A DNA stretch of 56,053 bases, from the NCBI GenBank assembly GCA_001897675.1, contig MKUE01000120.1:1-56053 (forward strand), in the 5' to 3' direction. A program made the translations under genes and the position numbers. Shown here in pieces: positions 31,453-38,609 of the stretch (its first letter is position 1; each line of letters starts with the position of its first letter). Origin of the DNA: Thiobacillus sp. 65-1059 (GTDB taxonomy: Bacteria > Pseudomonadota > Gammaproteobacteria > Burkholderiales > Thiobacillaceae). Under the pieces are notes generated by a model. The model was not told the origin of the DNA. It saw nothing but the letters and a program-made list of their open reading frames with translations, and did not search any database.

Positions 31453-31472
31453 CTCGCGAGGCCCGCATAACC

Positions 31473-32678
31473 ATGCCCTTCTTCGACTACCGCGCCATCG
31501 ACCAGACCGGCCGCACCACCCGGGGCACGCTGTCGGCGGTCAACGACGTCGACCTCGAACTGCGTCTGAAGCGCATGGGGCTCGACCTCATCACGCTTTC
31601 CGAGCTGTCGCGCCAATACGCCCCCAGCGGCCGCGAGCGCGTCACCCGCCGCGATCTGGTCACCTTCTGCATCCACATGCGCTACATCACCCGCGCCGGG
31701 ATTCCGCTGCTCGAAGGCCTGCGCGACCTGCGCGACACCATGGACAAACGCGGTTTTCGCGATGTGCTGACCGCATTGCTGGAGGACCTGGAGGGCGGCA
31801 AGGTGCTGTCGCAGGCGCTGGCGGCCCACCCGGCGGTGTTCGGCGCGGTGTTCGTCCACAGCGTGCGCGCGGGCGAGCAGACCGGCCTGCTGGATGCGGT
31901 GTTCGAGCGCCTGGCCGAATCGCTGAAATGGCAGGAAGAAGTCGCCGCCAAGGCCAAGCGGCTGATGATCTATCCGGCGCTGGTGCTCGCCGTGGTCGGC
32001 GCGGCCATCCTGTTCCTGCTGGTCTATCTGGTGCCGCAGGTGCTCACCCTGGTCGAGACCATGGGCGTGGCCCTGCCGCTGCCGACGCTGATCCTGATGG
32101 CGGTATCGAACGCACTGCGTTCGTACTGGCTGATCGGGCTGCTGCCGGCGCTGGCGCTGGGGGTCGGGCTGCCGCTATGGGCAAGCAAGAGCGAGGCGGG
32201 GCGCGACTGGTGGGACCGCACCCAGTTGCGGCTGCCGATCCTCGGGCCGATCGTGCAAAAGATCGTGCTGTCGCGCTTCACCAACACCCTGGCGATGATG
32301 TACCGCTCGGGGGTGACGGTGCTCGACGCATTGCGCGCGGGCGAAATGGTCGCCGGCAACCGGGTGATCGCCGGCGGCATCCGCCGCGCCGCGCAGCAGA
32401 TTGCCGATGGCCGCGGCCTGTCGGAGAGCTTCCAGTCGCTGGCGCTGTTCCCGCCGCTGGTGATCCGCATGCTGCGCGTGGGCGAGACTACCGGTGCGCT
32501 CGACGAAGCGCTCGACAACGTGACGTATTTTTATAACCGCGAAGTGCTCGACTCGATCGAAAACGGCCTCCGGGTGCTCGAACCGCTGCTCACCGCCATC
32601 CTCGGTCTGCTGCTCGGCGGCATCCTGGTATCGGTGCTGCTGCCGATTTACGACCTGATCGGGAACCTGCCGCTGTGA
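31473..32678 (+). CDS. mshG: MshG, GspF/PilC-type inner-membrane platform protein
   Basis: A 401-residue protein with the two repeated GspF domains and three transmembrane segments (near residues 168-190, 215-235 and 370-395). Family features include the N-terminal PFFDYRAIDQ-G segment and repeated GE-x2-G-LD-x-V turns. It anchors the assembly ATPase at the inner membrane. It starts 20 bases after the right arm of the inverted-repeat element, which leaves little room for its native leader, so its expression may depend on read-through. Confidence 0.88.
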   Translation: MPFFDYRAIDQTGRTTRGTLSAVNDVDLELRLKRMGLDLITLSELSRQYAPSGRERVTRRDLVTFCIHMRYITRAGIPLLEGLRDLRDTMDKRGFRDVLTALLEDLEGGKVLSQALAAHPAVFGAVFVHSVRAGEQTGLLDAVFERLAESLKWQEEVAAKAKRLMIYPALVLAVVGAAILFLLVYLVPQVLTLVETMGVALPLPTLILMAVSNALRSYWLIGLLPALALGVGLPLWASKSEAGRDWWDRTQLRLPILGPIVQKIVLSRFTNTLAMMYRSGVTVLDALRAGEMVAGNRVIAGGIRRAAQQIADGRGLSESFQSLALFPPLVIRMLRVGETTGALDEALDNVTYFYNREVLDSIENGLRVLEPLLTAILGLLLGGILVSVLLPIYDLIGNLPL

Positions 32679-34177
32679 TGCTCGACCACCGCCTCATCCT
32701 GCTTGCCACGCCGCGCCAGATCGGCGTGCTCGACTGGCGCCCCGGGCACATGCACTGGCTGGGCGATTTTGCCGCCGGCGCCGAAGGGCTGGCCGCATTC
32801 CACCGGATCGTGGTCAAGCATGCGCAGCTGCCGGTGCTGCTGGTGGTCGACACGGTGGACGAGGATTACCGCAGCGAAATCCTGCCGCACGTGCAGGGAC
32901 GCGCGCGCGACGAACTGCTGGCGCGCAAGCTGAAACAGGTGTTCCGCAATGCGCGCTTTACCGGCGCGTGGCGGCAGGCACGCGAGACGACCGGCCGCCG
33001 CGACGACCGTTATCTGCTGGCCGCCCTGCCCGACGCCGACTGGCTGACGCCGTGGCTCGGCGTGCTGCACCGCGAACGCGTGCCGCTGACCGGCATCACC
33101 CCGCTGGCGCTGGCGTGCCAGCACCTGCTGGACAAGCTGCGGGTACAGGAGCCTCACGTGCTGCTGGCCTGCCGCCTCAACAACAGTTTGCGGCTGTCTT
33201 ACTACCATCACGGCTTATTGCGTTTTTCGCGCCTGATCGGGGGCGACGCCCCGACCCAGCTGCCGGACAGCGCGGCCGACGAAATCGCCAAGACGCAGCT
33301 TTACCTGACCGGTCAGCGCATCCTGCCGCGCGAAGCCCGCCTGCATGTGCTGCTGCTCGACCCCGGCGGCCAGCTGGACAGCGCGCAGGCGCCGCTCAAC
33401 GCCGACCCTGCGTTCAGCACGCGGCTGATCGACATGGCCAGCCTCGCGCGCGCCCTGCGCATCCCGGGCGACTTTCTCGCCGCCACGCCGGAAATCGCGC
33501 CGCTGGCCGCGATTGCGGGCGAGGCCATGCAGCTGAACCTGGCCCCTCCCGAACTGCTGCAGCGCCATACCGAATTCCGCTGGCGGCGTGGCCTGCACGC
33601 GGCAGCGGGCATCATTGCGCTGCTCGGAATCGGCATCACGGCCGCCTACTGGCTGCACGCACAAGACCTGACCGACCAGGCCAGCCGGATGCTGCAGCAA
33701 CAGCAGCAGTTCGACGCCCGCTATCGGGCCATCGCGCGCACGTTTCCCATCCAGTCGGCGGCGCCCGAACAATTGGCCCAGACGGTGGCGCTGGCGCGCC
33801 AACTCGGCGGCGGCCAGCCCGATGCCGGCGCGCTGCTTGCCGCCATCGGCCAGGCCATCGATGCGGTGCCCGGCATCACGCTCGACAGGCTGGAATGGGC
33901 CGACGACACGCTCACGGCCGGCGGCGGAACGCGGATCAGCCTCGACGCCTCGCTGGTTCCGTTCGACGGCAATTACCGCGCGGCCATGCAGCGCATCGAG
34001 CGGTTCATGCATACCCTGCAAGCCGTGCCCGCCCTGCATGACGTGCGCTTGCGCAGCAGCCCGGTGAACGCCGATTCCGCCAGCACCCTGTCGGGGCGAA
34101 CGCTCGATGCCGGCGCGGGCGAATCCCCCGCCGCGCGTTTCAGCCTCGGCCTGCGTTACCGCGAGGCCCGGCCATGA
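32678..34177 (+). CDS. mshI: MshI-like pilus biogenesis protein (PilM/PilN-type)
   Basis: About 499 residues. The first 300 have the layout of an actin-like PilM/MshI cytoplasmic domain. A transmembrane helix follows (about residues 308-326, GIIALLGIGITAAYWL), then a coiled-coil stretch rich in Q (DQASRMLQQQQQ) and a PilN-like periplasmic domain. It would link cytoplasmic ATPase and periplasmic alignment complex. The start overlaps the mshG stop (TGATG); a GTG one codon earlier is possible. The assignment rests on topology and position rather than on strong motifs. Confidence 0.62.
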   Translation: MLDHRLILLATPRQIGVLDWRPGHMHWLGDFAAGAEGLAAFHRIVVKHAQLPVLLVVDTVDEDYRSEILPHVQGRARDELLARKLKQVFRNARFTGAWRQARETTGRRDDRYLLAALPDADWLTPWLGVLHRERVPLTGITPLALACQHLLDKLRVQEPHVLLACRLNNSLRLSYYHHGLLRFSRLIGGDAPTQLPDSAADEIAKTQLYLTGQRILPREARLHVLLLDPGGQLDSAQAPLNADPAFSTRLIDMASLARALRIPGDFLAATPEIAPLAAIAGEAMQLNLAPPELLQRHTEFRWRRGLHAAAGIIALLGIGITAAYWLHAQDLTDQASRMLQQQQQFDARYRAIARTFPIQSAAPEQLAQTVALARQLGGGQPDAGALLAAIGQAIDAVPGITLDRLEWADDTLTAGGGTRISLDASLVPFDGNYRAAMQRIERFMHTLQAVPALHDVRLRSSPVNADSASTLSGRTLDAGAGESPAARFSLGLRYREARP

Positions 34178-34773
34178 GGCACCCGCCGCTCGCCGCACTC
34201 AAGCTGTCGCTGCTGCTGGTACTGGCGGCACTGCTGCTGGCCGGGGGCGGCATATTGTGGAGCCGCGGCCAGGCGCACGACGCCGGGCTTGCCCTGCAGC
34301 AGCAACGCAGCGCGCTCAACGGCGCGCGTCAGCAGCTCGACCGCAGCCGCCAGCAGCAGCAGCTCATCGCCACTCACCTGGCCGATTATCAGGCACTCGC
34401 CGCACGCGGCTTTATCGGCGCAGAAGACCGGCTGGCCTGGATCGAAGCGGCGCAACTGGCCAACCGCGATGCCGGGCTTTACAGCCTGGATTACCGGCTG
34501 ACGCCGCGCGCCGCTTCGCTTCCCGCGCTCGCCCAGGGCTTGCCGCTGGGACAGACGACCATGAGCCTCGCCCTGCCGCTGCTGGTGGAAACCGACCTCA
34601 TGCGCTTCCTGAACGCGCTCAAGGCGCGCGCACCCGGGGTCTACCGGGTGCAGGGCTGCCGGCTGTCCCATCCCGGCGATGCGCCGTTCGAGCCGGTCAA
34701 CCAGCCGCGCCTGCTGGCCGAATGCGAACTGCTGTGGTTCACCGTGGCGGCAGAATCAAGGACTTCGCAATGA
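34174..34773 (+). CDS. mshJ: MshJ-like/PilO-type inner-membrane protein
   Basis: A 199-residue protein with one N-terminal transmembrane helix (about residues 10-30), then a coiled coil (about 38-70, rich in Q and R), then a small globular domain. This is the layout of PilO/GspM-like and MshJ proteins, which pair with the PilN-like domain of the preceding gene. It overlaps its neighbours at both ends by four bases (ATGA), showing tight coupling. Confidence 0.64.
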   Translation: MRHPPLAALKLSLLLVLAALLLAGGGILWSRGQAHDAGLALQQQRSALNGARQQLDRSRQQQQLIATHLADYQALAARGFIGAEDRLAWIEAAQLANRDAGLYSLDYRLTPRAASLPALAQGLPLGQTTMSLALPLLVETDLMRFLNALKARAPGVYRVQGCRLSHPGDAPFEPVNQPRLLAECELLWFTVAAESRTSQ

Positions 34774-35252
34774 AAATCCGTTCACCGCGGAGGCACGGAG
34801 GTATGTCCCGCAGGGACGGTATCCCTTGGGGCACGGAGAACAGCAGACCCGTTCGGCGCGGAACGGGCCGTCACCGTTCAGCCTGGGTTTTCTCCATCTC
34901 CCTGTGCCTCTGTGGTCCAGGCTTTGCAGCAACCGCCGACCCCGGGCGCCTGTTCTACACGCCCGAGCAGCGCGCCCAGCTCGAAGCCGCGCGCAGCCGC
35001 AGCCTCACCCAGCCGCGCGGCCCGAATAAAACCGCCGCCCCCGCAGCGCTACGTTTCGACGGCGTGCTGATCCGTTCCGACGGCAAGACAACCCGCTGGG
35101 TCGACGGCAGGCCGCAACTCGACGGCGCGGCCGTATCGGGGCTGAAGCCGGGACAGATCCGCGCCGACGGCCACGTGTACGAACCCTATCAGGTATTGCG
35201 CCCGCGCCCGCCCGCGCCGGCCGCCCCCGGCGAGAAGGAATCCCCACCATGA
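34770..35252 (+). CDS. mshK: MshK-like small exported protein with repeat-derived N-terminus
   Basis: A 160-residue protein. The C-terminal 100 residues (from about DPGRLFYTPEQRAQLEAAR) form a small periplasmic domain like the MshK/PilP-type helpers: RFDGVLIRSDGKTTRWVDG, then GQIRADGHVYEPYQ. The first 50 residues are unusual. They are encoded by an inserted repeat (34781-34917) and are arginine-rich, followed by a signal-like stretch (AWVFSISLCLCGPGFA). The ATG overlaps the mshJ stop by four bases. Whether export still works is uncertain. Confidence 0.55.
   Translation: MKIRSPRRHGGMSRRDGIPWGTENSRPVRRGTGRHRSAWVFSISLCLCGPGFAATADPGRLFYTPEQRAQLEAARSRSLTQPRGPNKTAAPAALRFDGVLIRSDGKTTRWVDGRPQLDGAAVSGLKPGQIRADGHVYEPYQVLRPRPPAPAAPGEKESPP
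34781..34917. repeat. Dispersed repeat element inserted at the 5' end of the mshK-like gene
   Basis: The ends CACCGCGGAGGCACGG (34783-34798) and CTGTGCCTCTGTGGT (34902-34916) are imperfect inverted copies, differing by transitions. They match a type of dispersed repeat common in proteobacterial genomes (CCGCGGAGGCACGGAG...). Two internal hairpins are present: GTCCC/GGGAC (34805-34817) and CCCGTTC/GAACGGG (34848-34867). The element begins 8 bases inside the mshK-like reading frame and stays open throughout. Confidence 0.72.
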
Positions 35253-35974
35253 ACTCCCAACGCGGCTTCACCCTGATCGAACTGGCCATCGTGCTGGTCA
35301 TCATCACCATCCTGATCGGCGGGCTGGCGATGCCGCTGTCGGCGCAGATTCAGGCGAGGCGGATTGCCGAAACCAAGAAGACGCTGGAGGAGGCGCGGGA
35401 GGCGATCCTCGGCTATGCGCTGACCCATCAGACCTCAGGCTCGCCGCCCAGGCCCTATCTCCCCTGCCCTGACACGGATGGCGACGGGCGAGAAGACCGC
35501 CCCGGCAATGAGTGCACCAAGCAATCCGGCTGGTTTCCCTGGGTCACCCTCGGCGCCGCTGCGCAGGATGCGTGGGGCAATCGCCTGCGCTATACCGTCC
35601 ATGCCGACCTGAGCAGCAAAACCAATGGATTCCATAATGACAGTGCGCCCCCCCCCGGCGCGTGGAATCAAGTTTGTTCAGAAGAAAACTGCCCGGTCGT
35701 CGACGTCGCCGCCGATGTGCCGGTCGTGCTGGTATCGTACGGCGCAAACGGCCGGGGAGCCCGCAATGTCAACCTTCCCTTTGGCAGTCCCACCCCTGCG
35801 CTGCCCCCCGGAACCAGCGCCAAGGAAATCGAAAACCTCGACGCCGACCACCGCTACGTCAGCCGTCCCCCCTCCAAGCCGGGCGACGCAGCGGGCGAGT
35901 TCGACGATCTCGTCGTCTGGCTGCCGTTCAGCGTGCTGATCAACCGGGTATGCCCGGCGGGCGGTTGTCCGTAG
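35249..35974 (+). CDS. Type IV/MSHA-like prepilin
   Basis: A 241-residue prepilin. The cleavage motif is QRG-FTLIELAIVLVI, with the conserved glutamate at +5 and a long hydrophobic helix. The rest is a large globular domain with cysteine pairs near residues 70, 87, 145, 149, 234 and 239. It is longer than a typical major pilin, so it may be a minor or tip pilin. It overlaps mshK by four bases, and its 3' end overlaps the convergent kinase gene by 35 bases. Confidence 0.83.
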   Translation: MNSQRGFTLIELAIVLVIITILIGGLAMPLSAQIQARRIAETKKTLEEAREAILGYALTHQTSGSPPRPYLPCPDTDGDGREDRPGNECTKQSGWFPWVTLGAAAQDAWGNRLRYTVHADLSSKTNGFHNDSAPPPGAWNQVCSEENCPVVDVAADVPVVLVSYGANGRGARNVNLPFGSPTPALPPGTSAKEIENLDADHRYVSRPPSKPGDAAGEFDDLVVWLPFSVLINRVCPAGGCP

Positions 35975-37685
35975 CCTGCAGGCGGAACGCCACCCGCCCC
36001 GCCTGGTTGTCCGGCAGTTCCAGCCGGAATCCGGTGCGCGCGGCCTGCCGCGCGGCCTGATACAGCCCCACTCCGAGGCCGAAATCCGAGGCCACCGGGC
36101 TGAGGAACAGGTTGCGCGCCACGTGCTCGGGTGCCGGCGCGCCGCTGTCGGTCACCGCCAGGCTCACCAGCGGCCGCAGTTCCAGGCGCACCGCCACCGC
36201 CACGCCGGGCTCGGCCTGGCGCTTGCGCAGCGCGTTGGTGAGCAGGTTGTCGGCGACGCTGTCGAACAGATCCTGCGGCAACGGCGTGTCGTCGAGCGCC
36301 TCGGCAAAGAATTGCACGTCGTCGTGTTCGTAGCGCGTCTGCAGCTCCGCCCACCACGCCTGCGCCGGGATGTGCGCGACATCCATTTCGGCCGGCTGCT
36401 TCAGCTTGTCGACCGTCTGCGCCAGCCGCGTCGCCAGCTGCGGCAACTGCCGCTTCATCAGTTCCAGCAGACGCTCGCTGTCCTCGGGCGTGGACATGTC
36501 GGCGGCGGCGAGCAGGGTTTTCAGCGACTGCAGGATATTCTTCACGTCGTGCGTCAGCCGCGCGCCGGTGTCATGGATCGCCTGGCTGTAGGCCTGCTCG
36601 CGCAGGGTTTGTTCGCGCACCTTGGCAGCGTAGAAATAGCCCAGCAGCTGCGACAGCAACCGCACATGCAGCGCCAGCGCCGGGGTGAGCGGGCGCGCGG
36701 ATTGCCAGGTGAGGCTCAAGCCATGAAACGCATGGGTGATGGCGTGTTCGGCGGGTTCGCCGAAACTGCCTTCGCCGCGGGCCGCCTGCCAGCTTCCGCC
36801 GCGGATCCAGGTCAGTTCGTGCAGGTCGGCCAGCGCATCGCGCACGAAGGATTCCGGATCGCGCTCGCGCTCGGCCAGCGTCGCCAGGCGCTGCGCCCAG
36901 CCCTCGAACGGCAGTCCCACCGACAGCAGGTAACGCGAGGTGAGTTGCCCCAGTCCGGCAAACCCGGCACGCGGATTCCACAGCCACGACAGGGTCAGCA
37001 GCAGCGCCGCCATCCCCAGCAAGGTCTGCACCAGCGCCCACGCATAACTCACCCCGGCCACCGCCACCACGGCGAATACGCCCAGCGCCATCACCATGAT
37101 GAGCAGCGACAGCATCAGGCCGTAGATGAAATCGAGCGTCGACGAGGCGCCGCGCTGGCGGCTGACCGGCAGGAACAGGATCACCAGCGGCAGCAGCGGC
37201 AAGCCGTAGCGCACTGCGGCCTGCAGCGCATCGGGCAGCCCGGCGCCGCCCAGGCTTTGCGGCAGCACCCAGGCCAGCAGCAGCGCCAGCAAATAGGCCA
37301 GCGCGAACAGGTAGGCCAGCCGCTGGCTGCGCGCGTTCTGCGAAGCCGCCACCGCACCCACCAGCCCCGCCAGAATCGCCAGCCACAGCGCCATCACCCA
37401 GGTGCCGTCGACCAGCACCAGCAGCGCCGCCATGGCGAACACCGGCAACGCGAGGCGCGGCTCGATGCGCGCCTCGCTGCGCACCAGCGGCTGCCACAGC
37501 AGGAACAGCCCGTAATGCGCCAGCAGGAAGGCACGCGTCACCGCCGCCTCGGCGTCGAACACCACGGCGGCGTGCAGCGCCAGCAGCATCAGCGCCAGCC
37601 AGCGTCCGGGCGCCACCCGCGTGAAAAACCCGACCAGCGAGGCCAGCCCGGCCTGCCGCGGCCTGTTCTCAGCAGACTCGGTCAT
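35940..37685 (-). CDS. Membrane histidine kinase (PrsK/PilS-like)
   Basis: A 581-residue sensor kinase. The first 270 residues hold roughly eight transmembrane helices. A GAF-like region follows, then the phosphorylation site H379 in LTHDVKN, and an ATPase domain with N-box VADNLLTNALRKR, G1 DSG and G2 GLGVGLYQ. The layout is like PrsK (PEP-CTERM system) or PilS. No response regulator is adjacent; the nearest candidate is the sigma-54 activator at 23573. It lies between two prepilin genes, convergent with one and divergent from the other. Confidence 0.83.
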   Translation of the reverse strand: MTESAENRPRQAGLASLVGFFTRVAPGRWLALMLLALHAAVVFDAEAAVTRAFLLAHYGLFLLWQPLVRSEARIEPRLALPVFAMAALLVLVDGTWVMALWLAILAGLVGAVAASQNARSQRLAYLFALAYLLALLLAWVLPQSLGGAGLPDALQAAVRYGLPLLPLVILFLPVSRQRGASSTLDFIYGLMLSLLIMVMALGVFAVVAVAGVSYAWALVQTLLGMAALLLTLSWLWNPRAGFAGLGQLTSRYLLSVGLPFEGWAQRLATLAERERDPESFVRDALADLHELTWIRGGSWQAARGEGSFGEPAEHAITHAFHGLSLTWQSARPLTPALALHVRLLSQLLGYFYAAKVREQTLREQAYSQAIHDTGARLTHDVKNILQSLKTLLAAADMSTPEDSERLLELMKRQLPQLATRLAQTVDKLKQPAEMDVAHIPAQAWWAELQTRYEHDDVQFFAEALDDTPLPQDLFDSVADNLLTNALRKRQAEPGVAVAVRLELRPLVSLAVTDSGAPAPEHVARNLFLSPVASDFGLGVGLYQAARQAARTGFRLELPDNQAGRVAFRLQATDNRPPGIPG

Positions 37686-37890
37686 ACCAGGTCACGGCGC
37701 GCGGGAAATTCAGCATGACACTGCTATCGGCAATCCATCGGGGAAATGCAGTCCGACTGCGGCTGCGCGCAGCAACAAACATGACGGGATTCCGGCGGGC
37801 GCGTCGTATTTTCATCAACCCGGCCCCGGGCAATGCGTATTTATTCTCATTTTTTTATTGTAAATCAGAGAATTACAAACACTAACCCGG

Positions 37891-37906
37891 TGGCATGCAT
37901 TTTGCA
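37891..37906 (+). promoter_or_regulatory. Sigma-54 promoter before the second prepilin gene
   Basis: TGGCAT (37891-37896), five bases, then TTGCA (37902-37906) match the -24/-12 consensus TGGCAC-n5-TTGCA at ten of eleven positions, with the required GG-n10-GC spacing. Transcription would start near 37917, 30 bases before the prepilin ATG. The AT-rich stretch upstream (37840-37885) could hold activator sites. Confidence 0.78.
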
Positions 37907-37946
37907 CAATTGCACGCCAGGCAATAACACAACGGAGCCTTCCACC

Positions 37947-38609
37947 ATGCCCCACCCCTTCCCGCAGCGCCAGTCGGGTTTCACCCTGATCGAGATCGCC
38001 ATCGTGCTGGTCATCATCGGCCTGCTGCTCGGCGGCATTCTAAAAGGCCAGGAACTGATCACCCAGGCCCGCATCCGCAACGTCGCCAACGACTTCCAGT
38101 CGGTAACCGCGGCGATCAACCTGTATCAGGATCGCTATCGGGCTCTGCCGGGGGACGATCTGGGCGCCGCTGCCCGCTGGACTGCGACCGGCAGTACAAC
38201 AACCAGCGGCAACGGCGACGGCACTATTGGCTCCGGCACAGCAGGGACACCTACTTATAATTCCAACACCGACACCGAGGAATCCCGTCTATTCTGGCAA
38301 CACCTGCGTCTCGCAGGTCTCGTTGGCGGCGCAACCACCACCGGCGCAATCGGCACCGCCAATCCACCCAACGCCGCCTCGGGCGTAACAGGCGTGCAAA
38401 ATGGCGCGTTCGGGATTCCAGGCTTGGTTATTTGCTCAAACAACCTGTCCGCCAAGATTGCGCAGGCAATTGATACGCAGTTTGATGATGGTATCGCCAC
38501 AACCGGCACAGTGCGTGGTGCGACTGGCACTGCTGCAGGCACCACCGCCCCAACACTCAATTACGTTGATGACGGGGCCAATTTCTACGTAGTCTGCAAA
38601 GCGCCTTAA
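37947..38609 (+). CDS. Type IV/MSHA-like prepilin, probably sigma-54 controlled
   Basis: A 220-residue prepilin with the cleavage motif QSG-FTLIEIAIVLVIIGLLLG and the N-terminal helix ending KGQELI. The globular part is rich in T, G, S and N and has one cysteine pair near C-terminal positions (VICSNN and VVCKAP), the usual pilin disulfide loop. Preceding ACGGAG and family fit support the ATG at 37947. It is transcribed alone from a sigma-54-type promoter and may be the main pilin. Its stop overlaps the stop of the convergent antiporter gene. Confidence 0.87.
   Translation: MPHPFPQRQSGFTLIEIAIVLVIIGLLLGGILKGQELITQARIRNVANDFQSVTAAINLYQDRYRALPGDDLGAAARWTATGSTTTSGNGDGTIGSGTAGTPTYNSNTDTEESRLFWQHLRLAGLVGGATTTGAIGTANPPNAASGVTGVQNGAFGIPGLVICSNNLSAKIAQAIDTQFDDGIATTGTVRGATGTAAGTTAPTLNYVDDGANFYVVCKAP

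Noticed and set aside
30901-31470. Several ORFs of 60-190 codons in the mshE-mshG gap
   Set aside because: They are translations of the inverted-repeat element in both directions, with repeated KKVTKEKATP-like sequence and no ribosome-binding sites.
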